Below, piece after piece: positions 26,160 to 33,194 of a stretch of DNA of 64,000 nt. Under the pieces are notes generated by a model. The model saw only the letters and a list, made by a program, of their open reading frames with translations, did no database searches and had not been told where the DNA came from. Origin of the DNA: CAWABB01 sp963701735 (lineage in GTDB: Bacteria; Bacteroidota; Ignavibacteria; UBA10030; UBA6906). The stretch lies in the NCBI GenBank assembly GCA_963701735.1, contig CAVPBI010000026.1, positions 558,001 through 622,000 on the forward strand. Reading direction: 5' to 3'. Numbering within the stretch: position 1 is the first letter of the stretch; each line of letters starts with the position of its first letter. A program made the position numbers and the translations under genes.

Positions 26160-27977
26160 TTACTCTCTCCTCATTTCGTTCGACTTTTCATTGTTCGTTG
26201 CCAGTGTCCGCCGGGCAAGGTCCGGATTGATGCTGGCGACGGCTTCAAACTGAGTGAGGTGAATCTTGCCGGTCAGCTCTTCCAGAAAATGCGACCTCTT
26301 GAGGCGGTCCATTACCGGACCTTTGACCTCCGAGAGGTGGAATGTGACCCCGCCATCCTTGAGCCGGTGGTTGATCGCCTCGAGGCTCTCGAGCGCCGAG
26401 GCGTCGATGGTGTTGACGGCCGCGCATTCAAGGATAAGATGGCGCGCCTCCGGATTCGCGGCCACAGAGTCGTTCACAAGGTCCTCAATGAACCGCGCGT
26501 TCGGGAAGTAGAGACTCTCGTCGACCCTGAGGGACAGAATCGCGGGATCGGTCACCACGTCGTGGCGGGCCACATTGCGGAAGTGCACCGTGCCCGGGAT
26601 CTGTCCGACGACCGCCACGTGCGGCCGCGACGTGCTGTAGAGATGGAGCAGGATGGAAAGTGCGACGCCCGCGATCAGGCCGGCTTCGACGCCGGACGCG
26701 AGCGTCACAAGAATGGTCGCGAGCATGGCCGCGAAATCAGCCTTCGAGAATTTAAAGGTCCGTTTGAGCGCGCCAAGGTCGACGAGCGACAGGACCGCCA
26801 CGATGATCGTCGCCGCCAGCGTTGCGTTGGGCAGAAAAAAGAGCAGCGGCGTCAGGAACATCGTCGCCAGCGCGATCCCCACCGCCGTGAATGCCCCGGC
26901 CGCGGGGGTCTCGGCGCCGGCTTCGAAGTTCACCACGGAGCGCGCGAAGCCGCCCGTCACGGGGAATCCGCCGGAAACCGCGGCGCCGATATTCGAGGCG
27001 CCGAGCGCGATCAATTCCTGGTCAGGGTCAACGCGCTGGCGGCGCTTCGCGGCCAGCGTCAGGGCGACCGAGATCGACTCCACATATCCCACAATCGAGA
27101 TCAGGAGCGCGGGAACGAGGATCTTCGACCAGAGACCGAAATCGAATGCGGGAAGCGAGACTGCCGGGAGTCCCTCTGGAACCTCCCCGACGATGCTTAC
27201 GCCGCGATCGGCGAGTCCGAGCCCCCATACCGCGGCAATGGCCGCAACGATCGCCGCGGCAGGGCCCGCCTTCGCCAGTATGTCCGCAGGCCTTTCCCCC
27301 AGGCCCCAGCGGCGAAGCAGGGGTTTCAGATTGGTCCGGACCCAGAACAAGAACACGAGCGACGCCACGCCGATCATCGCCGTGGGGAGATTCGTCTGCC
27401 CTATGTTCGCCGCGAGCGCGGAGAGGACATCCAGGAGGTTGTGTCCTCCCGCGCTGATGCCCAGAACGGGACCGAGCTGGCTCGCCGCGATCTGGATTCC
27501 CGACGCCGTGATGAACCCCGAGATGACGGGATGGCTCAGGAAGTTCGCGAGAAAGCCGAGCCGCAGGAGTCCCATCGCCACCAGCATGAGGCCCGACACC
27601 ATGGCCAGCGCGATCGCCGCGCCCAGATACTCCGGCGTACCCTGCGAGGCGACAGTCCCGACCGCCGCGGCGGTCATCAGGCTTGCGACCGCGACGGGGC
27701 CGACGGCGAGCGTGCGAGAGGTGCCAAGGACGGCATAGAGGATCAGCGGCGCAATGGAGGCATAGAGACCCACCTCGGCCGGCAGTCCCGCGAGCAACGC
27801 GTATGCCAGCGACTGAGGGATCAACATCATCGTTACAATCAACGCAACGATCACGTCATTTGTGAATGTTCCGCGGTTGTATTTTGCGCCCCAATCAAGG
27901 ATGGGCAAATACTTCCTCAGCCCTCTCACCAGGGATGCCTTTCGCGTTTCGCCTTCTGCTTCATCCATTGAATTCAT
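26160..27977 (-). CDS. SulP-family anion transporter with STAS domain
   Basis: 605 aa. Residues about 15-440 form the transmembrane SLC26/SulP domain: DVIVALIVTMMLIPQSLAYA near residue 25 is the family signature, and LIALGASNIGAAVSGGFPVT near residue 320 is the second one. Residues about 445-575 form a cytosolic STAS domain (HLILECAAVNTIDASALESL). The family moves sulfate, bicarbonate or related anions by H+ or Na+ symport. Its TAA stop overlaps the long-frame start of the DszB-like gene (TAATG). The pairing with a desulfinase-like protein suggests sulfite, sulfate or an organosulfur anion as substrate, which is inference. Confidence 0.93.
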   Translation of the reverse strand: MNSMDEAEGETRKASLVRGLRKYLPILDWGAKYNRGTFTNDVIVALIVTMMLIPQSLAYALLAGLPAEVGLYASIAPLILYAVLGTSRTLAVGPVAVASLMTAAAVGTVASQGTPEYLGAAIALAMVSGLMLVAMGLLRLGFLANFLSHPVISGFITASGIQIAASQLGPVLGISAGGHNLLDVLSALAANIGQTNLPTAMIGVASLVFLFWVRTNLKPLLRRWGLGERPADILAKAGPAAAIVAAIAAVWGLGLADRGVSIVGEVPEGLPAVSLPAFDFGLWSKILVPALLISIVGYVESISVALTLAAKRRQRVDPDQELIALGASNIGAAVSGGFPVTGGFARSVVNFEAGAETPAAGAFTAVGIALATMFLTPLLFFLPNATLAATIIVAVLSLVDLGALKRTFKFSKADFAAMLATILVTLASGVEAGLIAGVALSILLHLYSTSRPHVAVVGQIPGTVHFRNVARHDVVTDPAILSLRVDESLYFPNARFIEDLVNDSVAANPEARHLILECAAVNTIDASALESLEAINHRLKDGGVTFHLSEVKGPVMDRLKRSHFLEELTGKIHLTQFEAVASINPDLARRTLATNNEKSNEMRRE

Positions 27978-27989
27978 TTCCGTGGGTGT

Positions 27990-28118
27990 TCACGATATGA
28001 TTATAAATGCCGCCGTGTTTGCAGCTTCCCAGTTCTGTGTTATCTCTGAATTCAGGGTTAAGCCCGCTCCAATGGGATTTGCCAGTGTTTTGGCAATCTC
28101 AGCAGCATCACTTTCTGC
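27990..28118 (-). pseudogene. Outer-membrane protein remnant with internal deletion
   Basis: Reading leftward from about 28118 to TGA 27990-27992: SDAAEIAKTLANPIG is joined directly to AGLTLNSEITQNWEAANTAA. The first block matches the start and the second the C-terminal part of the intact barrel at 30004-30855 (DDPAELAKRLANPIG and GTGLTVNTELTRNWEAS). About 190 residues between them are lost, in frame. Its 5' end is truncated by, or overlaps, the stop of the adjacent BASS gene. It marks a former duplication of a barrel-BASS pair. Confidence 0.75.
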
Positions 28119-28119
28119 A

Positions 28120-28977
28120 CTACACTGTTGCCAGAGCCCTATCAGCCCTGGAGGCAAAATAGCGGGCAAGAATCAACCACACGATTACCGGTACCGGAAC
28201 TGCCAATAGAATCATCGCCAACACATCTGGATCTTGGACCGGAAAGGTTGTGAATGCCACGAACATGGCACCTCCATTGCGTGAACACACGCCAAGGGCA
28301 AGCGCGCTGCGTTGTGCCTGCTTCATGCCAAACCCAAATACGTATGACACAAGGGCTGTTACCAGGACGAAAAGGACTTGTGCTGCCACAGCAAAGCTAC
28401 CCAGTGCGTTAAGAAGTTCTTTACCGTACATGATTACAGTGAATACGATGAGGGCCAGCGTGGTAAGGCCAGCAAGTTTCTTAAAGTAAGGGAAGATTTT
28501 CCCGGCTATGGTGCTCGCATAGGCCTTGACCACCACGCCAACGATCAAAGGAAGCAGCACAGTGAGAACCAGCTGTTTGGCAAGGGCTAAACCGCTTACC
28601 GATACACCGGGTATTAGCAGCGGCGCCATGAGTGGCATTAGCACAACAGTTCCAATCACCGCTAAGGGCATCATAGCGGCTGAAACGTCCATGTCGGCTT
28701 TTGCCTTTCTGACTAGAATAGGCAACATGGGAGCGGTTGGTGCCAGACTAAAAAGAATCAAGCCTGTGGCGTGTGCATCGGATAAAGACAAGACTTTCGC
28801 TATCACAATTGCCAGTGGAGGTCCTAAAATCCAGCTCCACACCAGAGCGAGTGTTACTAAGCGGGGGCTGCGTAACGATTTCATGGTTTCGGGCAAGTCG
28901 AGCTCGAGACCCATTGACCCAAGGTTCGCCACACAGTAAAGGACGGCTACAATCCCAAACATATCTTGTGCACTCAA
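28120..28977 (-). CDS. BASS-family (bile acid:sodium symporter-like) transporter 1
   Basis: 285 aa, about nine or ten hydrophobic helices, no signal peptide. NLGSMGLELDLPETMKSLRS at the start and SLAPTAPMLPILVRKAKAD near residue 100 fit the BASS/SBF fold, as does VCSRNGGAMFVAFTTFP near residue 230 with the crossover-helix asparagine. It is a clear paralogue of the next gene upstream. BASS members carry organic anions with Na+; the neighbouring desulfinase-like and SulP genes suggest an organosulfur or carboxylate substrate, which is not provable here. Base composition is more AT-rich than its neighbour's. Confidence 0.85.
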   Translation of the reverse strand: MSAQDMFGIVAVLYCVANLGSMGLELDLPETMKSLRSPRLVTLALVWSWILGPPLAIVIAKVLSLSDAHATGLILFSLAPTAPMLPILVRKAKADMDVSAAMMPLAVIGTVVLMPLMAPLLIPGVSVSGLALAKQLVLTVLLPLIVGVVVKAYASTIAGKIFPYFKKLAGLTTLALIVFTVIMYGKELLNALGSFAVAAQVLFVLVTALVSYVFGFGMKQAQRSALALGVCSRNGGAMFVAFTTFPVQDPDVLAMILLAVPVPVIVWLILARYFASRADRALATV

Positions 28978-29042
28978 ACGCTTTTCCCCTTAGAGAATTG
29001 CTGTTACGCTTTTCATGGTCTTCATTGTTTCCCATGCAATGC

Positions 29043-29921
29043 TCATGCGTCAGCTCCTTTGCCTCCCCTTATTGCTTCCCTGGCAAATATTCGGGCACCA
29101 ATGGCCGCGAGGACAACCGACCACAGCGTCCACATAATGACCATCACCAGGACGCGCGGGTCCGCGTCCGGGATGGCAAGCGCGGCAGCCAGTACGGCCG
29201 CGACATTGCGCGTACCCATCCCCAACGACATGACGCTTCGCTGTCCCTGTGTCATCCCGAAGCCGAAACTATACACCATCAGACCCATGCCGACCATGAA
29301 CAGGGTCATCGACAGGAGCGCGAAGCTGCCGGCCGTGTTGAGCATCCCCGGGCCGTAGATCACAAGGCACCAGACGATTGTCAGCAGAGTCGAGAGCTTG
29401 GCCAACCCCTTGACTGCCGGGAAAAACCTGGTCGCCGACGCATCGCTGTAATACCGGACGGCCGCCCCGATGATCAGGGGCAGCAGGATCGTCAGGAGGA
29501 GCGGCTTTGCGAGCGCCCAGGTGTCGATCTCCAACCCCCGGATCAGGAACGGCGCCATCAGCGGCATCAGGACCACCGTGCCGACCGCCACGATCGGGAT
29601 GAGGGCTCCCGCAAACCCCATATCGCCGTGGGCTTTGGACACCATCTGCTGGAGGAACGGCGCGCATGGCGCCAGACTCGTGAGAAGCACGACGATGACA
29701 TAGGGCTCCTCCAGAGGCAAGACCCTCGTGATCGCAATCCCCAGCAGAGGCCCGACCACCCAGCCCCAGACGAATATCAGCGCCAGGGACTTCTTGAGCC
29801 GCAGGGCCGCGACCACCTCGGGCATCCTGACCTGCAGCCCCATGGCCGCGAGGTTCGACACGGTGAAGACAAGCACGAGCGGCTGGAACGTGGATTGAAG
29901 AAACTGCATGACACTCTCCAT
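29043..29921 (-). CDS. BASS-family transporter 2
   Basis: 292 aa, same helix plan as the gene at 28120: NLAAMGLQVRMPEVVAALRL near residue 25, SLAPCAPFLQQMVSKAHGD near 80, GTVVLMPLMAPFLIRG, and MGTRNVAAVLAAAL near 235 with the crossover Asn. It follows the outer-membrane barrel gene by about 80 bases and precedes its paralogue by about 65, so barrel plus two inner-membrane carriers form a plausible uptake set. Substrate unknown. Confidence 0.86.
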   Translation of the reverse strand: MESVMQFLQSTFQPLVLVFTVSNLAAMGLQVRMPEVVAALRLKKSLALIFVWGWVVGPLLGIAITRVLPLEEPYVIVVLLTSLAPCAPFLQQMVSKAHGDMGFAGALIPIVAVGTVVLMPLMAPFLIRGLEIDTWALAKPLLLTILLPLIIGAAVRYYSDASATRFFPAVKGLAKLSTLLTIVWCLVIYGPGMLNTAGSFALLSMTLFMVGMGLMVYSFGFGMTQGQRSVMSLGMGTRNVAAVLAAALAIPDADPRVLVMVIMWTLWSVVLAAIGARIFAREAIRGGKGADA

Positions 29922-30003
29922 GGTTACCTCCCTCTAGGAATCACTGGCAGATTGCAGAATGGGCCTGCATCAAGCCGTGTTGGCAATTCCCCCGCTCCGT
30001 CTC

Positions 30004-30855
30004 TTACTTCGGGAAGACGAGGATCACTGCGGTCCGCACCCCGAAATCCGCGCCGCCTCCTTCGGGGGCGGCCACCTGTATCCTCGGGCCGACCTGGAGC
30101 TGCACGAGTTGCCCGCCGAACCGCAGGAGCCCTCCTGCCATGATGTTGACGAATGCCGTCGTGGTGGAAGCCTCCCAGTTCCGGGTCAGCTCGGTGTTCA
30201 CCGTCAGCCCGGTGCCGCTCTTCCAGTTGTACGTCACGAATGGTTGCAGGTACATCTGGTTGACGTCTGCCGTTTCATCGCTGCCGGCAACGGACCAGAT
30301 CTGGTTGACCAGGGCGCCGTACGTCCAGCCATGCGCCTGCTTCAGCAAGATCGCGGTGGGGCCGACGGCGAATTTCTTCGAAGCCAGGAGGTCGTCAGTT
30401 GCAGTGGGAATCAAGAAGGCTCCGCCCAGTCCCCAGACCACTCCGTTCTCCACCTTGGCGTTCGAGATCCACCCGCTCACGAGTGCGTCGGCCAGCCCGG
30501 TCTGTTGTGTTCCAGCACCTGTGATGTCATGTTGCGTGATGACCGGGAGGATGTACCGGGTGATCAGGGTGTAGTCCTCGGTGAGGGGGAAGGGAACGAT
30601 CGGTTGGACGTTCATCGTGTTGCGCGAGCCGTTGAGCTGCCCGATGCCGACGTCCATGTTGTTCTGGAAGGGCAGGCTGATGAGATTCCCGATGGGGTTG
30701 GCCAGCCTCTTGGCAAGCTCCGCGGGATCGTCGGCCGCGGGCTCCGGGGCCTGCTGCGCCGCTGCGGAGAAGGTCCACAGGGCGCCCATGAGGAGCATGA
30801 CGGCGATCCTGCCACAGCGGGATTCTCTGGTGAATTTCACGTCCAGTTCAGTCAT
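30004..30855 (-). CDS. Outer-membrane barrel, neuromedin-U/transporter-type family
   Basis: 283 aa from ATG 30855 with GGGGAAGAG upstream. The frame is open to 31431 but that extension is antisense of the activase gene. Signal peptide with core VMLLMGALWTFSAAAQ. The mature part, DDPAELAKRLANPIGNLISL, then NVQPIVPFPLTEDYTLITRY, matches a common family of barrels labelled transporter or neuromedin U in databases. It ends in TAVILVFPK. It likely lets small organic solutes cross the outer membrane, as its neighbours are two BASS carriers. A decayed copy lies at 27990. Confidence 0.8.
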   Translation of the reverse strand: MTELDVKFTRESRCGRIAVMLLMGALWTFSAAAQQAPEPAADDPAELAKRLANPIGNLISLPFQNNMDVGIGQLNGSRNTMNVQPIVPFPLTEDYTLITRYILPVITQHDITGAGTQQTGLADALVSGWISNAKVENGVVWGLGGAFLIPTATDDLLASKKFAVGPTAILLKQAHGWTYGALVNQIWSVAGSDETADVNQMYLQPFVTYNWKSGTGLTVNTELTRNWEASTTTAFVNIMAGGLLRFGGQLVQLQVGPRIQVAAPEGGGADFGVRTAVILVFPK

Positions 30856-30923
30856 AGTACTCTTCCCCTGATTCTCAGCGGCCGTTTGCGGGAAGCGGGT
30901 CGGGTGGCGGGCTGGCGAGACGC

Positions 30924-31889
30924 TCACTTTCCCCCTCCAGACCGGCCATAGGCCTCGTCGATGATCGCCTGTAGCCTCCTCACAAGGTCCTCGGATGGCG
31001 ACGTATAATCCTCCAGCTCGTAGATCTTCCCCAAGTGTTCGTACTTGCCGAGGCCGAACCGGTGATACGGCAACAGCTCGTAGTCGATTACGTTCTTGTG
31101 CGGACGGATGAACTCCAGGACCGCCCGGATGTGCTCCTCGTCGGCGTTGATGCCGGGGATCAGCGGGGTGCGGGCGATGAAGTCGATGTCCGGAAACGTT
31201 TCGTAGGCTTTCTTGAAGTTCGCCAGGATCCGCTCGTTGCTCACGCCGGTCCATTTCTTGTGCCGCTCCGGGATCGTGAGCTTGTGGTCGTGGAGCATGG
31301 TGTCTACGTGGGGCAAGACCTTCTCCACGAAAGCCCAGGGGACGTTGCAGGCGGTCTCGATGGCCGTGTTGATGCCACGATCGTGCGCCTCCTTCAGCAG
31401 AGCGGCCACGAAGTCTGGCTGCAGCAGGCATTCGCCGCCGCTCACCGTGATGCCGCCTCCGGTGTTGCGGTAGGCCGAGGCGTCTTTCTCGACCTCCTCC
31501 AGCACCTCTTTGACCGTCATCCTTTTGCCATGCATGTACAGCGCGCCCGTCGGGCAGAGCGACACCATCGCCTCGTCGCAGTCGCTGGCCAGGTCCCAGT
31601 TGACACGAACCTTGTCATCCTCGGCGCCTTCAACCACATAGAACGCGCCTTCCGGGAAGGGGGGCTTGAGACAGAGGCCACATGCCTCCTTGCCGGTGCA
31701 CGGCCTCGGATCGTATGCCAGCTCCGGCTTCGGACGAATGCTCTCAGGATTGCTGCACCATTTGCAGCGAAGCGAGCAGCCTTTGAGAAAGACGTTGGTG
31801 CGGATGCCCGGCCCGTCGTGGCTGCAATATCGCTGGATGTTCAGGACGATGCCTGTGGGGGTGGACTGGTCAACGGTCTGTTTGGTCAT
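30924..31889 (-). CDS. Glycyl radical enzyme activase (radical SAM)
   Basis: 321 aa, cytosolic. The CxxxCxxC cluster is in LKGCSLRCKWCSNPES near residue 40. It is followed by a ferredoxin-like insert with two Cys groups (PCTGKEACGLC and CDEAMVSLCPTGAL), then the radical SAM body with GGGITVSGGECLLQP near residue 150 and DFIARTPLIPGIN near 240. It uses SAM and an iron-sulfur cluster to put the radical on the partner glycine. GGGAGGG precedes the ATG. It overlaps the PFK-like gene by 4 bases (ATGA), and the glycyl radical enzyme is two genes upstream, so the three form one operon. Confidence 0.94.
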   Translation of the reverse strand: MTKQTVDQSTPTGIVLNIQRYCSHDGPGIRTNVFLKGCSLRCKWCSNPESIRPKPELAYDPRPCTGKEACGLCLKPPFPEGAFYVVEGAEDDKVRVNWDLASDCDEAMVSLCPTGALYMHGKRMTVKEVLEEVEKDASAYRNTGGGITVSGGECLLQPDFVAALLKEAHDRGINTAIETACNVPWAFVEKVLPHVDTMLHDHKLTIPERHKKWTGVSNERILANFKKAYETFPDIDFIARTPLIPGINADEEHIRAVLEFIRPHKNVIDYELLPYHRFGLGKYEHLGKIYELEDYTSPSEDLVRRLQAIIDEAYGRSGGGK

Positions 31890-33061
31890 AGTTCCCTCCC
31901 CAGGCAGATGTTGAGCGAGCGGGCGATCTTCATGAACTCGCTATCTTCAGGCACCGTCCGGACTTTGTTGATTGCCTCTGTCAGTGGCACATAGGAGATG
32001 TCAGGCGGCGCAAACGCCATCATGACCCCGTACTTGCCGGACTTCACGGCGTGAATGGCCCCGACCCCGTAACACAGGCCCAATTGTCGGTCGATGGCGG
32101 TGGGAGTACCGCCCCGCACCCAGGGGCCCAGGACCATGGGGAACGTTTCCTGAGCGACCAGGAGCTGCAGCTTCGTCGCCACGGTTTCGGCCGCCTGGCC
32201 CGATTTCTGAATCACGAATTCGCTGGCGTCGCCCGTCGCCAGGGGCGAGAGGGAGGCCTTGAGGGGGGACTCTTTTCCCTGGGTGCGCGGGCCGCCGGTG
32301 AACCTAGCCCCTTCGGCGACCACGACCATGCCATAAGGCCTTCTGGGTGTCACCTTGTCCGCCATCCTGGCCGCCACCAGTTCCAGGTCGGCGGGGATCT
32401 CCGGGATCAGGATCGCATCGGCGCACACGGCGATGCCGGCCTGCAGTGCCAGCCATCCGGACTGCGCGCCCAGGACCTCCACGACCGCGATCTTGCGGGC
32501 GGACTGGGCTGCCTGGCGAACACGGTCCAGCATCTCGATGGTGAAGCTGAGGGCTGTGTTAAACCCGAAAGACACCGCCGTGGCCGCAATGTCGTTCTCA
32601 ATCGAGCGGGGGATGCAGACGACATTGAGCCCCTTCCGGTGCAGTTTGTGGAAGATGGTCATTCCGCGTCCGCCAACGACCGCGATCAGACCGTCAATCC
32701 GTTCCGCGTGAAGCTTCTGGAGCAGCTCGTCGGACAGGTCTGCCTCTTCGACCATGTCGTCTTTGTTGACGGTGCGGACATGGAAGGGATCCACGAGGGC
32801 CGACTGGCCGAGGATGCCCCCGGCGTTCGGGTCGAGGTTCTCTGCGAGTTGCGGACTGAGCGTTACCAGTCCGCCTTCGGGGTGGAGTTCCGGACGAAAC
32901 AAGCCTCTGAAGCCATCCCGGATACCGACAAGTTCCCACCCCAGTTTGCCCGCCGCAAGGGCTGCGCCCATGACAACAGAATTCAACCCCGGGACAAAGC
33001 CGGCGCCGACCATGATGGCTATGCGCCGGAGATAACTGCCATGACCCACTTCGATGCTCAT
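31886..33061 (-). CDS. Divergent phosphofructokinase-family protein inside the GRE operon
   Basis: 391 aa. The overall chain is PFK: IPRSIENDIAATAVSFGFNT near residue 150, LGAQSGWLALQAGIAVCADA near 195, and GTPTAIDRQLGLCYGVGA near 330. Yet key positions differ from active ATP- or PPi-PFKs. The first loop reads VGAGFVPGLN where GGDxPGxN is usual. The metal-binding GGDG is GGRG (VVGGRGMTIF). The catalytic TIDND is SIEND, with the base Asp replaced by Glu. It may be a regulatory pseudoenzyme or use another substrate. AGGAGG lies ahead of the ATG. It is placed between the GRE and its activase and overlaps the latter by 4 bases. Confidence 0.8.
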   Translation of the reverse strand: MSIEVGHGSYLRRIAIMVGAGFVPGLNSVVMGAALAAGKLGWELVGIRDGFRGLFRPELHPEGGLVTLSPQLAENLDPNAGGILGQSALVDPFHVRTVNKDDMVEEADLSDELLQKLHAERIDGLIAVVGGRGMTIFHKLHRKGLNVVCIPRSIENDIAATAVSFGFNTALSFTIEMLDRVRQAAQSARKIAVVEVLGAQSGWLALQAGIAVCADAILIPEIPADLELVAARMADKVTPRRPYGMVVVAEGARFTGGPRTQGKESPLKASLSPLATGDASEFVIQKSGQAAETVATKLQLLVAQETFPMVLGPWVRGGTPTAIDRQLGLCYGVGAIHAVKSGKYGVMMAFAPPDISYVPLTEAINKVRTVPEDSEFMKIARSLNICLGREL

Positions 33062-33144
33062 GCGGTGCCTCCTCTTTACATGTGTTCGGCCCTGGTCCTC
33101 ATAGGCGCATTGCCGGTCGTGCGCTGATCATGGTCAGGAAAGTT

Positions 33145-33179
33145 CCGGTGCAGCGTGGCGCTGCGCCACGCCGCACCGG
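33145..33179 (-). promoter_or_regulatory. Strong intercistronic stem-loop
   Basis: Arms CCGGTGC and GCGTGGCG pair with CGCCACGC and GCACCGG around a CTG loop, with one A/C mismatch: about 15 base pairs. It lies 15 bases after the GRE stop and before the PFK-like gene, with no strong T-tract. Probably an attenuator, processing or mRNA-stabilising element that makes the upstream enzyme more abundant than the downstream proteins. Confidence 0.65.
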
Positions 33180-33194
33180 CATGGTTATCCGTCT

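Noticed and set aside
26112..27971. 619-codon open frame on the plus strand opposite the SulP gene
   Set aside because: Composition is Arg/Asp/Glu/Gly-rich mirror-image sequence of a GC-rich gene; the minus strand encodes a textbook SulP-STAS protein.
29940..29960. TGGCAGATTGCA as a sigma-54 site before BASS 2
   Set aside because: Spacing is far too short and the orientation is away from the gene.
28773..30143. 456-codon plus-strand frame across the BASS genes
   Set aside because: Arg/Asp/Gln/His-rich reading of antisense DNA, crossing two clear genes and spacers.
30856..31431. N-terminal extension of the barrel gene
   Set aside because: It lies antisense in register to the activase gene and lacks a signal; the signal peptide starts at 30855.
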